Assembly: GCA_035286365.1 (NCBI GenBank)
Contig: DATHJZ010000006.1
Coordinates: 1 to 31,480 of the forward strand
DNA: 31,480 bases
Direction of reading: 5' to 3'
DNA from: CADEED01 sp035286365
Lineage (GTDB): Bacteria; Pseudomonadota; Gammaproteobacteria; Steroidobacterales; Steroidobacteraceae
Below are positions 6,688-14,512 of the stretch, in pieces. How positions within the stretch are numbered: the stretch's first letter is position 1; every line of letters starts with the position of its first letter. The notes under the pieces are model-generated. The model worked only from the letters and a program-made list of their open reading frames with translations, searched no databases and was not told where the DNA came from. The position numbers and the translations under genes were made by a program.

Positions 6688-8016
6688 CTGCGACACCGCG
6701 CGCCAGATGGCGTTGCCGACGTCGTCGGCCACCAGCAGCGCACCCTGCTTGTCGATCGCAACACCGACCGGGCGGCCGAACCCCTCACCCTTCTGGCTGA
6801 CGAAACCCGTCAGCACATCGACCGGCAACCCCGCGGGCTTGCCGCCCTTGAAGGGCACGAAGACCACCTTGTATCCGGCCGGCACCTCGCGATTCCAGGA
6901 ACCATGCTCGCCGATGTACATGCCATTGGTCAGGCGCGCGGGCAGCGCACCATCGCCGGCATAAGCCAGCCCCAGCGCCGCGACGTGCGCACCGAGCGCG
7001 TAGTCGGGCGGCACGGCCTTCGACACCAGGTCCGGACGCGGCGGATCGACGCGCGCATCCACATGCTGGCCGTAATAGCTGTACGGCCAGCCATAAAACG
7101 CGCCCTGCTTCACCGAGGTCAGATAGTCCGGCACCAGGTCGTTGCCGAGCTCGTCGCGCTCATTGGCGACGGTCCACAATTCACCCGACTCGGGTTCCCA
7201 GGCCATGCCATTCGGATTGCGCAGGCCCGTGGCAAACAACCGCTTCTCGCCCGTCGCGACATCGATCTCCCAGATCGCCGCGCGCCCTTCTTCCACTTCC
7301 ATGCCGTTCTCGGCGACGTTGCTGTTGGAACCGACCGTCGCATACAGCTTCGTGCCTTCCTTGTTGGCGATGATGTTCTTGGTCCAGTGATGATTGCGCG
7401 TTCCGCCCGGAAGGTCGGTCAACTTCGTTCCCGGCGTCAGGATCCTCGTCTCCCCCGCGCGATACGCAAACCTTATCACCGAGTCCGTGTTGGCTACGTA
7501 CAGGTCGCCACCGATCAGCGCCATGCCGAACGGCGAATGCAGCTGGTCGAGAAGTACGGTCTTGAGCTCCGCACTGCCATCGCCGTCGGCGTCGCGCAGC
7601 AGCGTAATGCGATTTGCCGAAGGCACGCCGGCGCCGGCTTTCCCCTGCATATTCTTCATGACCTTGCCCTTCACGCCCTTGCCCTCGTCGGGCCGTTCGG
7701 GCGCGTTGGACTCGGCGACCAGCACATCGCCATTGGGCAGCGTGTACAGCCAGCGCGGATGCGCCAGACCGCTCGCGAAGGCGTTGACAACAAGCCCGGC
7801 CGCGGGCGTCGGCTTCATGCCGGGCGGCCAGCCCTTGGCCTCCGCCACCTGCACGACGGGAATCAGTTTCTTGTTGGGCTCCGGCAGCGTGGGATTCGGT
7901 CCCATGCTGGAGGCGGGAGAAGCGGCCGGGCCGCGATCCGTCGGGCCGACCTTGCAGGCGTTGAGCGACAACAGCATTAACACGGGCAGCGCGAAAATGT
8001 ATCGACTGATTCTCAT
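6685..8016 (-). CDS. Sorbosone dehydrogenase family (PQQ-type sugar dehydrogenase-like) lipoprotein
   Basis: The 443-residue product begins with a lipoprotein signal (MRISRYIF, a hydrophobic core, LSLNAC with Cys21), so it is probably anchored facing the periplasm. The rest is a six-bladed propeller of the soluble glucose/sorbosone dehydrogenase type. Supporting segments are ANRITLLRDADGDG, HSPFGMAL, YVANTDSVIRF, the GTRNHHWTKNI and GLRNPNGMAW stretches, GAFYGWPYSYYG, and GEGFGRPVGVAIDKQGALLVADD near the end. Such enzymes oxidise sugars or aldehydes using PQQ. The substrate here is unknown, and some family members have no proven activity. No PQQ synthesis genes lie in the window. The stop codon lies in the last bases of the palindromic element, so the native C-terminus may have been altered. 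Confidence 0.87.
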   Translation of the reverse strand: MRISRYIFALPVLMLLSLNACKVGPTDRGPAASPASSMGPNPTLPEPNKKLIPVVQVAEAKGWPPGMKPTPAAGLVVNAFASGLAHPRWLYTLPNGDVLVAESNAPERPDEGKGVKGKVMKNMQGKAGAGVPSANRITLLRDADGDGSAELKTVLLDQLHSPFGMALIGGDLYVANTDSVIRFAYRAGETRILTPGTKLTDLPGGTRNHHWTKNIIANKEGTKLYATVGSNSNVAENGMEVEEGRAAIWEIDVATGEKRLFATGLRNPNGMAWEPESGELWTVANERDELGNDLVPDYLTSVKQGAFYGWPYSYYGQHVDARVDPPRPDLVSKAVPPDYALGAHVAALGLAYAGDGALPARLTNGMYIGEHGSWNREVPAGYKVVFVPFKGGKPAGLPVDVLTGFVSQKGEGFGRPVGVAIDKQGALLVADDVGNAIWRAVSQ

Positions 8017-8058
8017 GGGAACACTCGCAATTTGTTTGCAGCGTTGCGAACGACGTTA

Positions 8059-8076
8059 GGGAACGTGTGCGTTCCC
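8059..8076. promoter_or_regulatory. Inverted repeat upstream of the sorbosone-dehydrogenase-like gene
   Basis: GGGAACG (8059-8065) and CGTTCCC (8070-8076) form a perfect 7-bp inverted repeat with a 4-base centre. It lies 43 bases before the start codon at 8016 in the divergent gap 8017-8219. It could be an operator or a hairpin in the leader. The rest of this 203-base gap shows no clear promoter. Confidence 0.35.
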
Positions 8077-8219
8077 CGTTACAAGGTAAACACGCGCGCC
8101 TTTGTAGGAGTCAGCCGTGGATCGACAGCGGCCGGGTGCCTTACCAGCGTCAGCCGACCTAACCACCTGTGACGTATCAACGAGTGCTTCCAGCGGGGCA
8201 GCAGCAGCAGCGATGAGTT

Positions 8220-8948
8220 ATGGTCTGCGTCATGCGCAATCTGGATTTCAGTTCCTGGCAGGGTCTGTTGTCGACCCTCCTCGGGCTCGCGGTCATCACC
8301 CTGCTGGGAGTCGGTATCCGCCTGCTCGTGATGCAGACCATGCAACAGCGGCGCGAACGCGAAAACCGGCAGATCAACGAACGGCTGCGCACACTGATCG
8401 CCGCCTACAAAACGCTGGGCGGGTCGTTCACCGGCAATCTTGCCGTCGACCCCACTCACCTGCGCGATCTGCGGCACAGGCCCGATACCGATGCGATGAA
8501 CGCGCCGGAGATCATCGCCGCGGAGAGCGAGCTGCAAGGTTCCGACCGGTCGCGGCGAATTCGCGACGCCGTCGAGGCAGCGCTGTCGGACATCATCTTG
8601 TTAGGCACCGAAGAACAGGTGCGGCTGGCGGCCGCGGCGGCGACCGAGCTTGCCGCCGGTCGCGCGGTTCACACTGCGGATCTGGTGGTCTCGCTGCGCA
8701 ATTTCATCCGCGGAGTGCTCGACCTGGATCCGATGCCCGCCGACGTATCGATTCCGAAACAGGGTCCCGCGCGTCCGGGCGCGATACGCAGTAGTGGTGG
8801 AAAAGGTGAAGGCGGTGAACGCGAGGCCGGCGGTAAACAAGGCGGCGGGATGGGCGGAGGCGCGGCGGCGGGCGCCGGCGCCGGAATGGGGATTGGCCTC
8901 CGAATCGGCGGCAGCGCCGAGACCGAAGACGAAGAAGACAAACGCTAG
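8220..8948 (+). CDS. Hypothetical membrane-anchored protein with glycine-rich tail
   Basis: I do not recognise a named family. The 242-residue product has one N-terminal membrane segment (about residues 15-38, LLSTLLGLAVITLLGVG and onward) and then a basic stretch QQRRERENRQINERL. A soluble, mostly helical middle follows (DAVEAALSDIILLGTEEQVRLAAAAATELAAG). From about 195 there is a low-complexity Gly/Ala-rich tail (KGEGGEREAGGKQGGGMGGG and GIGLRIGG) with an acidic end, EDEEDKR. The start is uncertain: neither ATG 8220 nor the in-frame ATG 8232 has a good ribosome site. Its stop overlaps the stop of the convergent phosphatase gene by sharing CTAG. The coding pattern is supported by codon-position GC and by the absence of a better frame. 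Confidence 0.7.
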   Translation: MVCVMRNLDFSSWQGLLSTLLGLAVITLLGVGIRLLVMQTMQQRRERENRQINERLRTLIAAYKTLGGSFTGNLAVDPTHLRDLRHRPDTDAMNAPEIIAAESELQGSDRSRRIRDAVEAALSDIILLGTEEQVRLAAAAATELAAGRAVHTADLVVSLRNFIRGVLDLDPMPADVSIPKQGPARPGAIRSSGGKGEGGEREAGGKQGGGMGGGAAAGAGAGMGIGLRIGGSAETEDEEDKR

Positions 8949-10090
8949 GGCGTCGTCAGCGGCTGCGTGCTGCCGTCGGGCAACGCGCGCATCAGTTTCC
9001 CGTTCCTGATGCTCAGCGCTTCGAAGTGTTCGCGACCGGCGTCGTCATGCCCGGGATAGACCTGCACCGCGATGACTTTGCCGTCATAGAGCCGCGTGAT
9101 CGTCGGCACGATGGTGTGACCGACGAGAATGCGCCGTACACCAAAGTACGCCAGCGACGCATCGACATCGGCCATCGTCGCCGTGGCGGCGTTGCCACGC
9201 TCCGCAAAATAGCCGCGATACCAGAGTGGACCATCCGAGCCGATCAGGAATTCGACCCGTGCGCGCTCCGCCGGACTGAATGGCGGCCGGTCATTCAACG
9301 CGGCGCGCACGCCATCGTTGATCTCGACGAGTGACAGCTTGCGCTCGACGAGCGCAGATGAAATTCCGCCATGCAGGAACAACATGTCGTTGACCTTCAG
9401 CATTGCAGGCCGCGTGCGCAGCCACTGTCCGAGCACGCTGCCGGCATCGAACAATAGCGAGTACGACGGCACACCGAGCGCCGCGGCAGTTTTCGCGTAC
9501 TTCGGGTTCATGTAGCGCAGATCGCCGCGCATCACCATGAGCTCGTGATTGCCGAGCACCAACTGCACGCCGCCGCCGGCCTTGCGCGCCTGCGCTTCGA
9601 GCTCGTACAACAGCCACAGGATCTCGAGCTGATTCGCGCCACGATCGAACACATCGCCGAGCACGACCAGCCGGCCGCGGCCGAAACCCCAGCCGAGCCT
9701 GGCGTTCACGACCCGATGCGCGCGCAGCATGTCGACCAGGATTTCGTATTCGCCGTGCGTGTCCGCGACGACGAACAGTGGCACGGAAACCGCGAGCGGG
9801 ACGGAGTCCGGCGCGTTGTCAGCCGGCATGCGCAGTGTTACCTGGAATGCCGGCAAACTACCGACTGCAGGCACCGCAAACTTCGCTCCCGGCACGAGCG
9901 GTTGCCCGTGTTTGGCGACACTGTCGTGGGTCCACTCCAGCGTCCACGCTGCGAGTTGTCCGTCGGCACCGCGCAGCACATACGGACCATCCACCGGCGC
10001 GGCCGTGACGCGCAGGGCGATGAACCCGGTGATGGCGACGAGCAATGCGGCGCCCCGGAATCCGCGAGTCGGGACCGATTTCCCGCACAT
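8945..10090 (-). CDS. Shewanella-like (PPP-type) metallophosphatase with signal peptide
   Basis: This 381-residue protein carries the full metallophosphatase set: D110-x-H112 in DTHGEY, GDVFDRG at 145-151, GNHE at 180-183, HGG at 240-242 and GHT near the end. The GDVFDRG/GNHE pairing and overall layout match the PPP-type Shewanella-like phosphatases, which bind two metal ions and remove phosphate from proteins or small phosphoesters. Residues 1-31 look like a signal peptide or membrane anchor (GAALLVAITGFIALRVTAA), so it probably acts in the periplasm. The start codon is two bases after the SulP stop, so the two are almost certainly co-transcribed. A cytosolic target such as the SulP STAS domain would not fit an exported phosphatase. 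Confidence 0.88.
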   Translation of the reverse strand: MCGKSVPTRGFRGAALLVAITGFIALRVTAAPVDGPYVLRGADGQLAAWTLEWTHDSVAKHGQPLVPGAKFAVPAVGSLPAFQVTLRMPADNAPDSVPLAVSVPLFVVADTHGEYEILVDMLRAHRVVNARLGWGFGRGRLVVLGDVFDRGANQLEILWLLYELEAQARKAGGGVQLVLGNHELMVMRGDLRYMNPKYAKTAAALGVPSYSLLFDAGSVLGQWLRTRPAMLKVNDMLFLHGGISSALVERKLSLVEINDGVRAALNDRPPFSPAERARVEFLIGSDGPLWYRGYFAERGNAATATMADVDASLAYFGVRRILVGHTIVPTITRLYDGKVIAVQVYPGHDDAGREHFEALSIRNGKLMRALPDGSTQPLTTP

Positions 10091-10092
10091 GC

Positions 10093-11730
10093 CTAACTAC
10101 GCACTTTCGCGGCGACCTCGACCATGCTCGCGCAGATGTTGTCATCGCCCACAAGCGCGCGGATTCCCGAATCGTCGAGCGCTTCGCGCAACGAGTCGTG
10201 AATTCCGCACAGCATCACGCGCACGTGGCGGCGCTGAAAACGCCGCACGATCTCCTCCAGCGTGTGCAGGCCGGTGGCGTCCATGAAAGGGACGCTCCCC
10301 AGGCGAATGACCATGGTTTCGACGCCGAGCTGCACGCGCTCGAGAGTACTCTCGAGCTTTTCCGCGGCGCCGAAGAAGAACGGCCCTTCGATGCGATACA
10401 CGAGCACGCTGCGCGGCAGCACGACGTCCTCACCGGCGCCGTCGTCGAACGGCTGCTCGCGCACGCGCACCGATTCCGCCATGCGGCGCATGAACAGCAG
10501 CGAAGCAAGCACCACGCCGACGTTGACCGCCACGACCAGGTCCACGAACACCGTGAGCGCAAACGTGATCACCAGCAGCAGGCGATCGGCGCGCGGCGCC
10601 GTGCGCAGCACCTGACGCAAGTGCGGCAGGTCGGCCATGTTCCACGCGACGTAGAAGAGAATGGCCGCCAGCGCGGCGAGTGGCACGTGTGCGGCCCAGG
10701 GAGCCAGCAGCAGGATCACCAGCAGCAGGAACACCGCGTGCACCGTGCCGGCGATGGGGCTGGTGGCGCCGTTGCGGATGTTGGTGGCGGTGCGCGCGAT
10801 CGCTCCGGTGGCCGCAAAACCGCCGAACAGCGGCGCGAGAATGTTCGCCGCGCCCTGCCCGATGAGTTCCTGGTTGGAATCGTGCCGCGTGCCGGTCATG
10901 CCGTCGGCTACCACCGCGGTGAGCAGCGACTCGATCGCGCCTAACAAGGCGATGGCGAAGGCCGGCCCGACCAGCTGCAGCACGTTCGCCAGCGACAACT
11001 GCGGCCACGCGAATTGCGGCAGCGCGCGCGGAATGCCACCGAACGCGCTGCCGATCGTGGCGACCCCGGTGAAATCGCCCCAGGCCTGCACGGCCATCGC
11101 CAGCAGCATGGCCAGCAGCGGCGCCGGCACGTGCCGCAGCCCGGGGACACGCGCCAGCCAGCGGCTGCCGACGATGAGCGTCGCGAGTGTCAGCGCGCCG
11201 ATCGCCGTCGTAGCCACGTTCAGGGTCGGGAACGCCGCCAGCAACGCCAGCAGCTTCTCGTGAAAATGCACGCCGCTCGCCGCTGGCGAGAGGCCGAAGA
11301 AGTCCTTCCACTGGCCCACCCAGATGATGATGGCGATGCCCGCGGTGAAGCCCACGATCACCGGACTCGGGATGAACTTGATGATGCTGCCGAGGCGCGC
11401 AAGACCCATCACCAGCAGGATGACGCCCGCCATGAGCGTGGCCACTTGCAATCCCGCGATACCGTACTGCGCGGTGATTCCGGCCAGCACCGCGATGAAC
11501 GCCCCTGTCGGGCCGGAGATCTGCACCCGCGTGCCGCCTAACAAAGAGGTTGCCAGGCCCGCGACGATCGCGGTGTACAGACCCTGCGCCGGGGTGGCGC
11601 CCGAGGCGATGGCGAACGCCATGGCGAGCGGCATTGCGACGATGCCGACGACGACGCCCGCGACCAGGTTTTTGCTCCAATGGGCGCGCCCGAGCAATCC
11701 GGCGCGATAGCCTTCGAGCAGCGCGATCAT
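10093..11730 (-). CDS. SulP/SLC26 family anion transporter with STAS domain
   Basis: The 545-residue product has about 12-14 membrane segments over residues 1-400 and a C-terminal STAS domain at about 430-540. The sequence starts with SKNLVAGVVVGIVAMPLAMAFAIA, the SulP entry motif. GPTGAFIAVL, the conserved TGAIARTATNIRNGATSPIAG stretch (split by family drift) and VPFMDATGLHTLEEI of the STAS domain follow. Family members move sulfate, bicarbonate or dicarboxylates, usually with Na+ or H+. The substrate is not readable here. No ribosome site is obvious before ATG 11730. This start also overlaps the end of a P-type ATPase relic, so its leader may be new. Phosphatase and transporter are joined by a 2-base gap. 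Confidence 0.92.
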   Translation of the reverse strand: MIALLEGYRAGLLGRAHWSKNLVAGVVVGIVAMPLAMAFAIASGATPAQGLYTAIVAGLATSLLGGTRVQISGPTGAFIAVLAGITAQYGIAGLQVATLMAGVILLVMGLARLGSIIKFIPSPVIVGFTAGIAIIIWVGQWKDFFGLSPAASGVHFHEKLLALLAAFPTLNVATTAIGALTLATLIVGSRWLARVPGLRHVPAPLLAMLLAMAVQAWGDFTGVATIGSAFGGIPRALPQFAWPQLSLANVLQLVGPAFAIALLGAIESLLTAVVADGMTGTRHDSNQELIGQGAANILAPLFGGFAATGAIARTATNIRNGATSPIAGTVHAVFLLLVILLLAPWAAHVPLAALAAILFYVAWNMADLPHLRQVLRTAPRADRLLLVITFALTVFVDLVVAVNVGVVLASLLFMRRMAESVRVREQPFDDGAGEDVVLPRSVLVYRIEGPFFFGAAEKLESTLERVQLGVETMVIRLGSVPFMDATGLHTLEEIVRRFQRRHVRVMLCGIHDSLREALDDSGIRALVGDDNICASMVEVAAKVRS

Positions 11731-11810
11731 GTCTTGACGAACATCGCGCCGTTCCTGATTCCGTCACCAACCATGAAGACACGATGCCCCTTGGCACGCA
11801 GCCGCGCAAC
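11727..11810 (-). pseudogene. Relic of a P-type (probably P1B) ATPase hinge region
   Basis: On the - strand, just before and overlapping the SulP start, one frame reads VARLRAKGHRVFMVGDGI followed by RNGAMFVKT and a stop. The GHRV-x-MVGDGI core matches the hinge of heavy-metal P1B ATPases, where intact proteins continue as NDAPAL. Here that continuation is lost, and no kinase or membrane parts are found nearby. The match covers only about 18 residues, so chance cannot be fully excluded. The exact MVGDGI core with the right flank makes a decayed gene end more likely. Confidence 0.45.
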
Positions 11811-11883
11811 CCGCGGGCATCTGGCCCAGGGACAGGATCGTGGCCAGGCAACCCGAGCCCAGCATTCGTTGCAGACGATTAAT

Positions 11884-11917
11884 TTGCTGGCGGCCCGCGG
11901 CGCGCTACGCTGCGCAA
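11884..11917 (+). promoter_or_regulatory. Promoter of mprF-acvB, probably leaderless
   Basis: TTGCTG (11884-11889) and TACGCT (11906-11911) have the right form and a 16-base spacing for a sigma-70 promoter. The hexamer ends five bases before ATG 11917, so transcription would start at the start codon. No ribosome-binding site precedes ATG 11917 or the alternative ATG 11950. Confidence 0.5.
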
Positions 11918-14502
11918 TGCTCTTGGAGCCCACGGCACCCCTCTCGACCATGAATCGCCGACTGCGCCACGGCGCGGCGGTGGCGGCGGGCGTCGTGCTG
12001 TTCGTGGCGGCGGTGTGGATGATTCAGCACGTGCTCGGCGAATACGCCTGGAACGACGTGCTCGCGAGCATGACAGCCATTCCGCTCGAGGCCTTGCTCG
12101 CCGCGCTGGTGTTGACGATCGTCAGCTACCTGCTGCTCATTTTCTACGACGTGCTCGCGCTGCAGTACGTCGGCGCCAAGGTGCTCTGGACGACCACGGC
12201 CGCGGCCTCGTTCGCGGCCAATGCCGTAGGTCACAGCGTCGGTCTTACGGCGCTCTCCGGCGGCTCGATCCGCTTCCGGATGTATGCGGGCGCGAAGTTG
12301 AGCACCGGACAGATCGCGCAGATCATCGCGTTCTGCACGCTGACGTTCGCGCTCGGCACGAGCCTGTTGTTAGGCGGGTCGCTGCTGTTCGAAGCGCCGC
12401 GCGCCGCGGCGGTGCTGCACATGAGCGAGTCCGCGGTACTCGCTGTCGGCGCGCTGGCAGCGGGTCTCGTGGTGGCCTGGTTGATCCTCAACCTGGCGCG
12501 TCGCGCGCCCGTGCCCATCCTGCGCTGGCAGCTGCGGCTGCCCGGCGCGCGCCTCGCCGCAGGACAAATCGTCGTCGCGAGCGTCGATCTCGCCGTTACT
12601 GCGGCCGTGCTCTACGTGCTGCTGCCCCCCGACGCGACGCCCAATTTCGGCATCTTTCTCGGGCTGTACCTGATCGCGCTCGCAGCCGGCGTCGTGAGCA
12701 ACGTGCCGGGCGGACTCGGCGTATTCGAGTCGGTGCTGCTGCTGCTGTTGCCGGGGGTGCCGCCGCACCTGGCGCTCTCGGCGCTGCTGGCCTATCGCGC
12801 CATCTACTATCTACTGCCATTCGCGCTGGCGCTCGCCGTCGTCGCGCTGCGCGAGGCGTGGCTGCAGCGCACCGCCCTCATGAGCGCCACGACGTGGCTG
12901 CGCGCCTGGGCGCGCGCCGTGACGCCACAGGCACTGGCCGCGGCCGTGTTCCTGTGCGGCGTGGTGCTGCTGTTCTCCGGCGCAACACCCGCGGCCGATG
13001 CCCGGCTGCACGTGCTGCGGCATCTCGTGCCGCTATCGCTGCTCGAGCTGTCACATCTGGTCGGCAGCGCCGCCGGCGTCGCGTTGCTGCTGCTGGCGCG
13101 CGGACTGCAGCGGCGCATGGATGCGGCCTGGCACGTTGCGGTGGTGCTGCTGATCGCGGGCATCGTTGCCTCCTTGTTCAAGGGCTTCGACTACGAAGAG
13201 GCGCTGCTGCTCGGCGCCATCCTCATCGCGCTGCGCGCCGCAAGGGGCCGCTTCACGCGCCGCGCCGCGTTGCTCGAAGAGTCCTTCTCGCTGCCGTGGA
13301 CCCTGGCGATCACGCTGGCGCTGGTCGCGTCGGTCTCGCTGGCGCTTTTCTCGGCGCGCAACAGCGAATATTCCCAGCAGTTGTGGTGGCAGTTTGCGTT
13401 CCACGCCAATACGCCGCGCGTCTTCCGCGCCAGCGTGCTCGTCATCGTGCTGGCCGGCGCCTTCGCCACCTGGAAGCTGATCCGCCCCGCGCCACCCGAG
13501 TTGCCCTTGCCCGACGCCGCCACGCTTGACCGTGCGCGCGCCGCGATTGCACAGGCCGACGATACGAACGCCAATCTCGCGCTGCTCGGCGACAAGAAGC
13601 TGTTGTTTGCGGGTGGCGATGCCGGGTTCGTCATGTTCCAGCCGGTGGGGAAATGCTGGGTCGCCATGGGCGATCCGGTCGGTCCTCCGGCCGTGCGCGA
13701 GCTGCTGGTGTGGGAATTCCGCAATGCCTGCGACCGCTTCGCCGCGTGGCCGGTGTTCTACCAGGTGAATACCGAGAACCTGCCGCTGTATCTCGACAGT
13801 GGTTTTTCGCTGTCGAAACTCGGCGAGGAAGCGCGCGTGGCCTTGAGCGCGTTCAGTCTGGATGGTCCGAAGCGTGCCGATCTGCGCCAGACCCACCGGC
13901 GCGCGCTGCGTGAAGGCTGCACGTTCGAGGTTTTGCCGGCCGAGGAGGTGCGCACACGCATGGACGAGCTGCGCGCAATCTCGGACGAATGGCTGGCGGC
14001 AAAGGCGATCGCCGAGAAGGGCTTTTCGCTCGGCTGTTTCGACGCCACGTACCTGGCGAACTTTCCCTGCGCCGTGGTCCGGATCGACGGCCGGATCGTC
14101 GCCTTCGCGAATCTATGGGCGACCGGCAGCGGCAGCGAGTTGTCGGTGGACCTGATGCGCCATGCGAGCTCGGTGTCGCGCAATCTCATGGACTACCTGT
14201 TCATCTCGACGATGTTGTGGGGCAAGGAGCGCGGGTTTCGCTGGTTCAATCTCGGGATGGCACCGCTGTCGGGCATGCAGGACCGCGAGTTCGCGCCGGT
14301 GTGGAACCGCATGGCGGCGTTTCTCTATCGTCACGGCGAGCATTTCTACAATTTCAACGGGCTGCGCCGCTACAAGGAGAAGTTCGAACCCGAGTGGCGC
14401 CCACGCTATCTCGCCTGCCCCGGCGGGCTGGCGTTGCCCCGCGTGCTGATGGAAGTCACAACTTTGATCGCCGGCGGAACACGCCGGGTCTTCATGCGTT
14501 AA
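11917..14502 (+). CDS. mprF: Bifunctional phosphatidylglycerol aminoacyltransferase/flippase (MprF/LpiA)
   Basis: The 861-residue protein has an N-terminal membrane flippase-type half (about 20-340; GHSVGLTALSGGSIRFRMY and GGLGVFESVLLLLLPG are typical) and more membrane segments to about 560. A C-terminal cytosolic DUF2156/GNAT-like synthase domain (about 570-860) carries GDPVGPP, NLWATGSGSELSVDLMR and WFNLGMAPLSGM. MprF uses aminoacyl-tRNA, usually lysyl- or alanyl-, to modify phosphatidylglycerol and then flips it to the outer leaflet. This lowers membrane charge against cationic peptides and acid. The start at 11917 rests on the promoter position. ATG 11950 is possible and would shorten it by 11 residues. 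The next gene, 10 bases on, is acvB, whose partner in Agrobacterium and Rhizobium is lpiA. That context points to lysyl-phosphatidylglycerol. Confidence 0.92.
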   Translation: MLLEPTAPLSTMNRRLRHGAAVAAGVVLFVAAVWMIQHVLGEYAWNDVLASMTAIPLEALLAALVLTIVSYLLLIFYDVLALQYVGAKVLWTTTAAASFAANAVGHSVGLTALSGGSIRFRMYAGAKLSTGQIAQIIAFCTLTFALGTSLLLGGSLLFEAPRAAAVLHMSESAVLAVGALAAGLVVAWLILNLARRAPVPILRWQLRLPGARLAAGQIVVASVDLAVTAAVLYVLLPPDATPNFGIFLGLYLIALAAGVVSNVPGGLGVFESVLLLLLPGVPPHLALSALLAYRAIYYLLPFALALAVVALREAWLQRTALMSATTWLRAWARAVTPQALAAAVFLCGVVLLFSGATPAADARLHVLRHLVPLSLLELSHLVGSAAGVALLLLARGLQRRMDAAWHVAVVLLIAGIVASLFKGFDYEEALLLGAILIALRAARGRFTRRAALLEESFSLPWTLAITLALVASVSLALFSARNSEYSQQLWWQFAFHANTPRVFRASVLVIVLAGAFATWKLIRPAPPELPLPDAATLDRARAAIAQADDTNANLALLGDKKLLFAGGDAGFVMFQPVGKCWVAMGDPVGPPAVRELLVWEFRNACDRFAAWPVFYQVNTENLPLYLDSGFSLSKLGEEARVALSAFSLDGPKRADLRQTHRRALREGCTFEVLPAEEVRTRMDELRAISDEWLAAKAIAEKGFSLGCFDATYLANFPCAVVRIDGRIVAFANLWATGSGSELSVDLMRHASSVSRNLMDYLFISTMLWGKERGFRWFNLGMAPLSGMQDREFAPVWNRMAAFLYRHGEHFYNFNGLRRYKEKFEPEWRPRYLACPGGLALPRVLMEVTTLIAGGTRRVFMR

Positions 14503-14512
14503 GGAGTCCTGG

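Noticed and set aside
6676..7980. A 434-codon + strand frame antisense to the sorbosone-dehydrogenase-like gene
   Set aside because: Long antisense frames are common at high GC. The - strand frame has a lipobox and the propeller motifs, and this one has no recognisable domain.
11885..11950. ATG 11950 as the mprF start with a normal leader
   Set aside because: No ribosome-binding site lies 5-12 bases upstream. The promoter hexamer ends five bases before ATG 11917, which favours that start, though this is not settled.
12015..13529. A 504-codon frame inside mprF
   Set aside because: It is an Arg-rich shadow frame of mprF, with no ribosome site and no family match.
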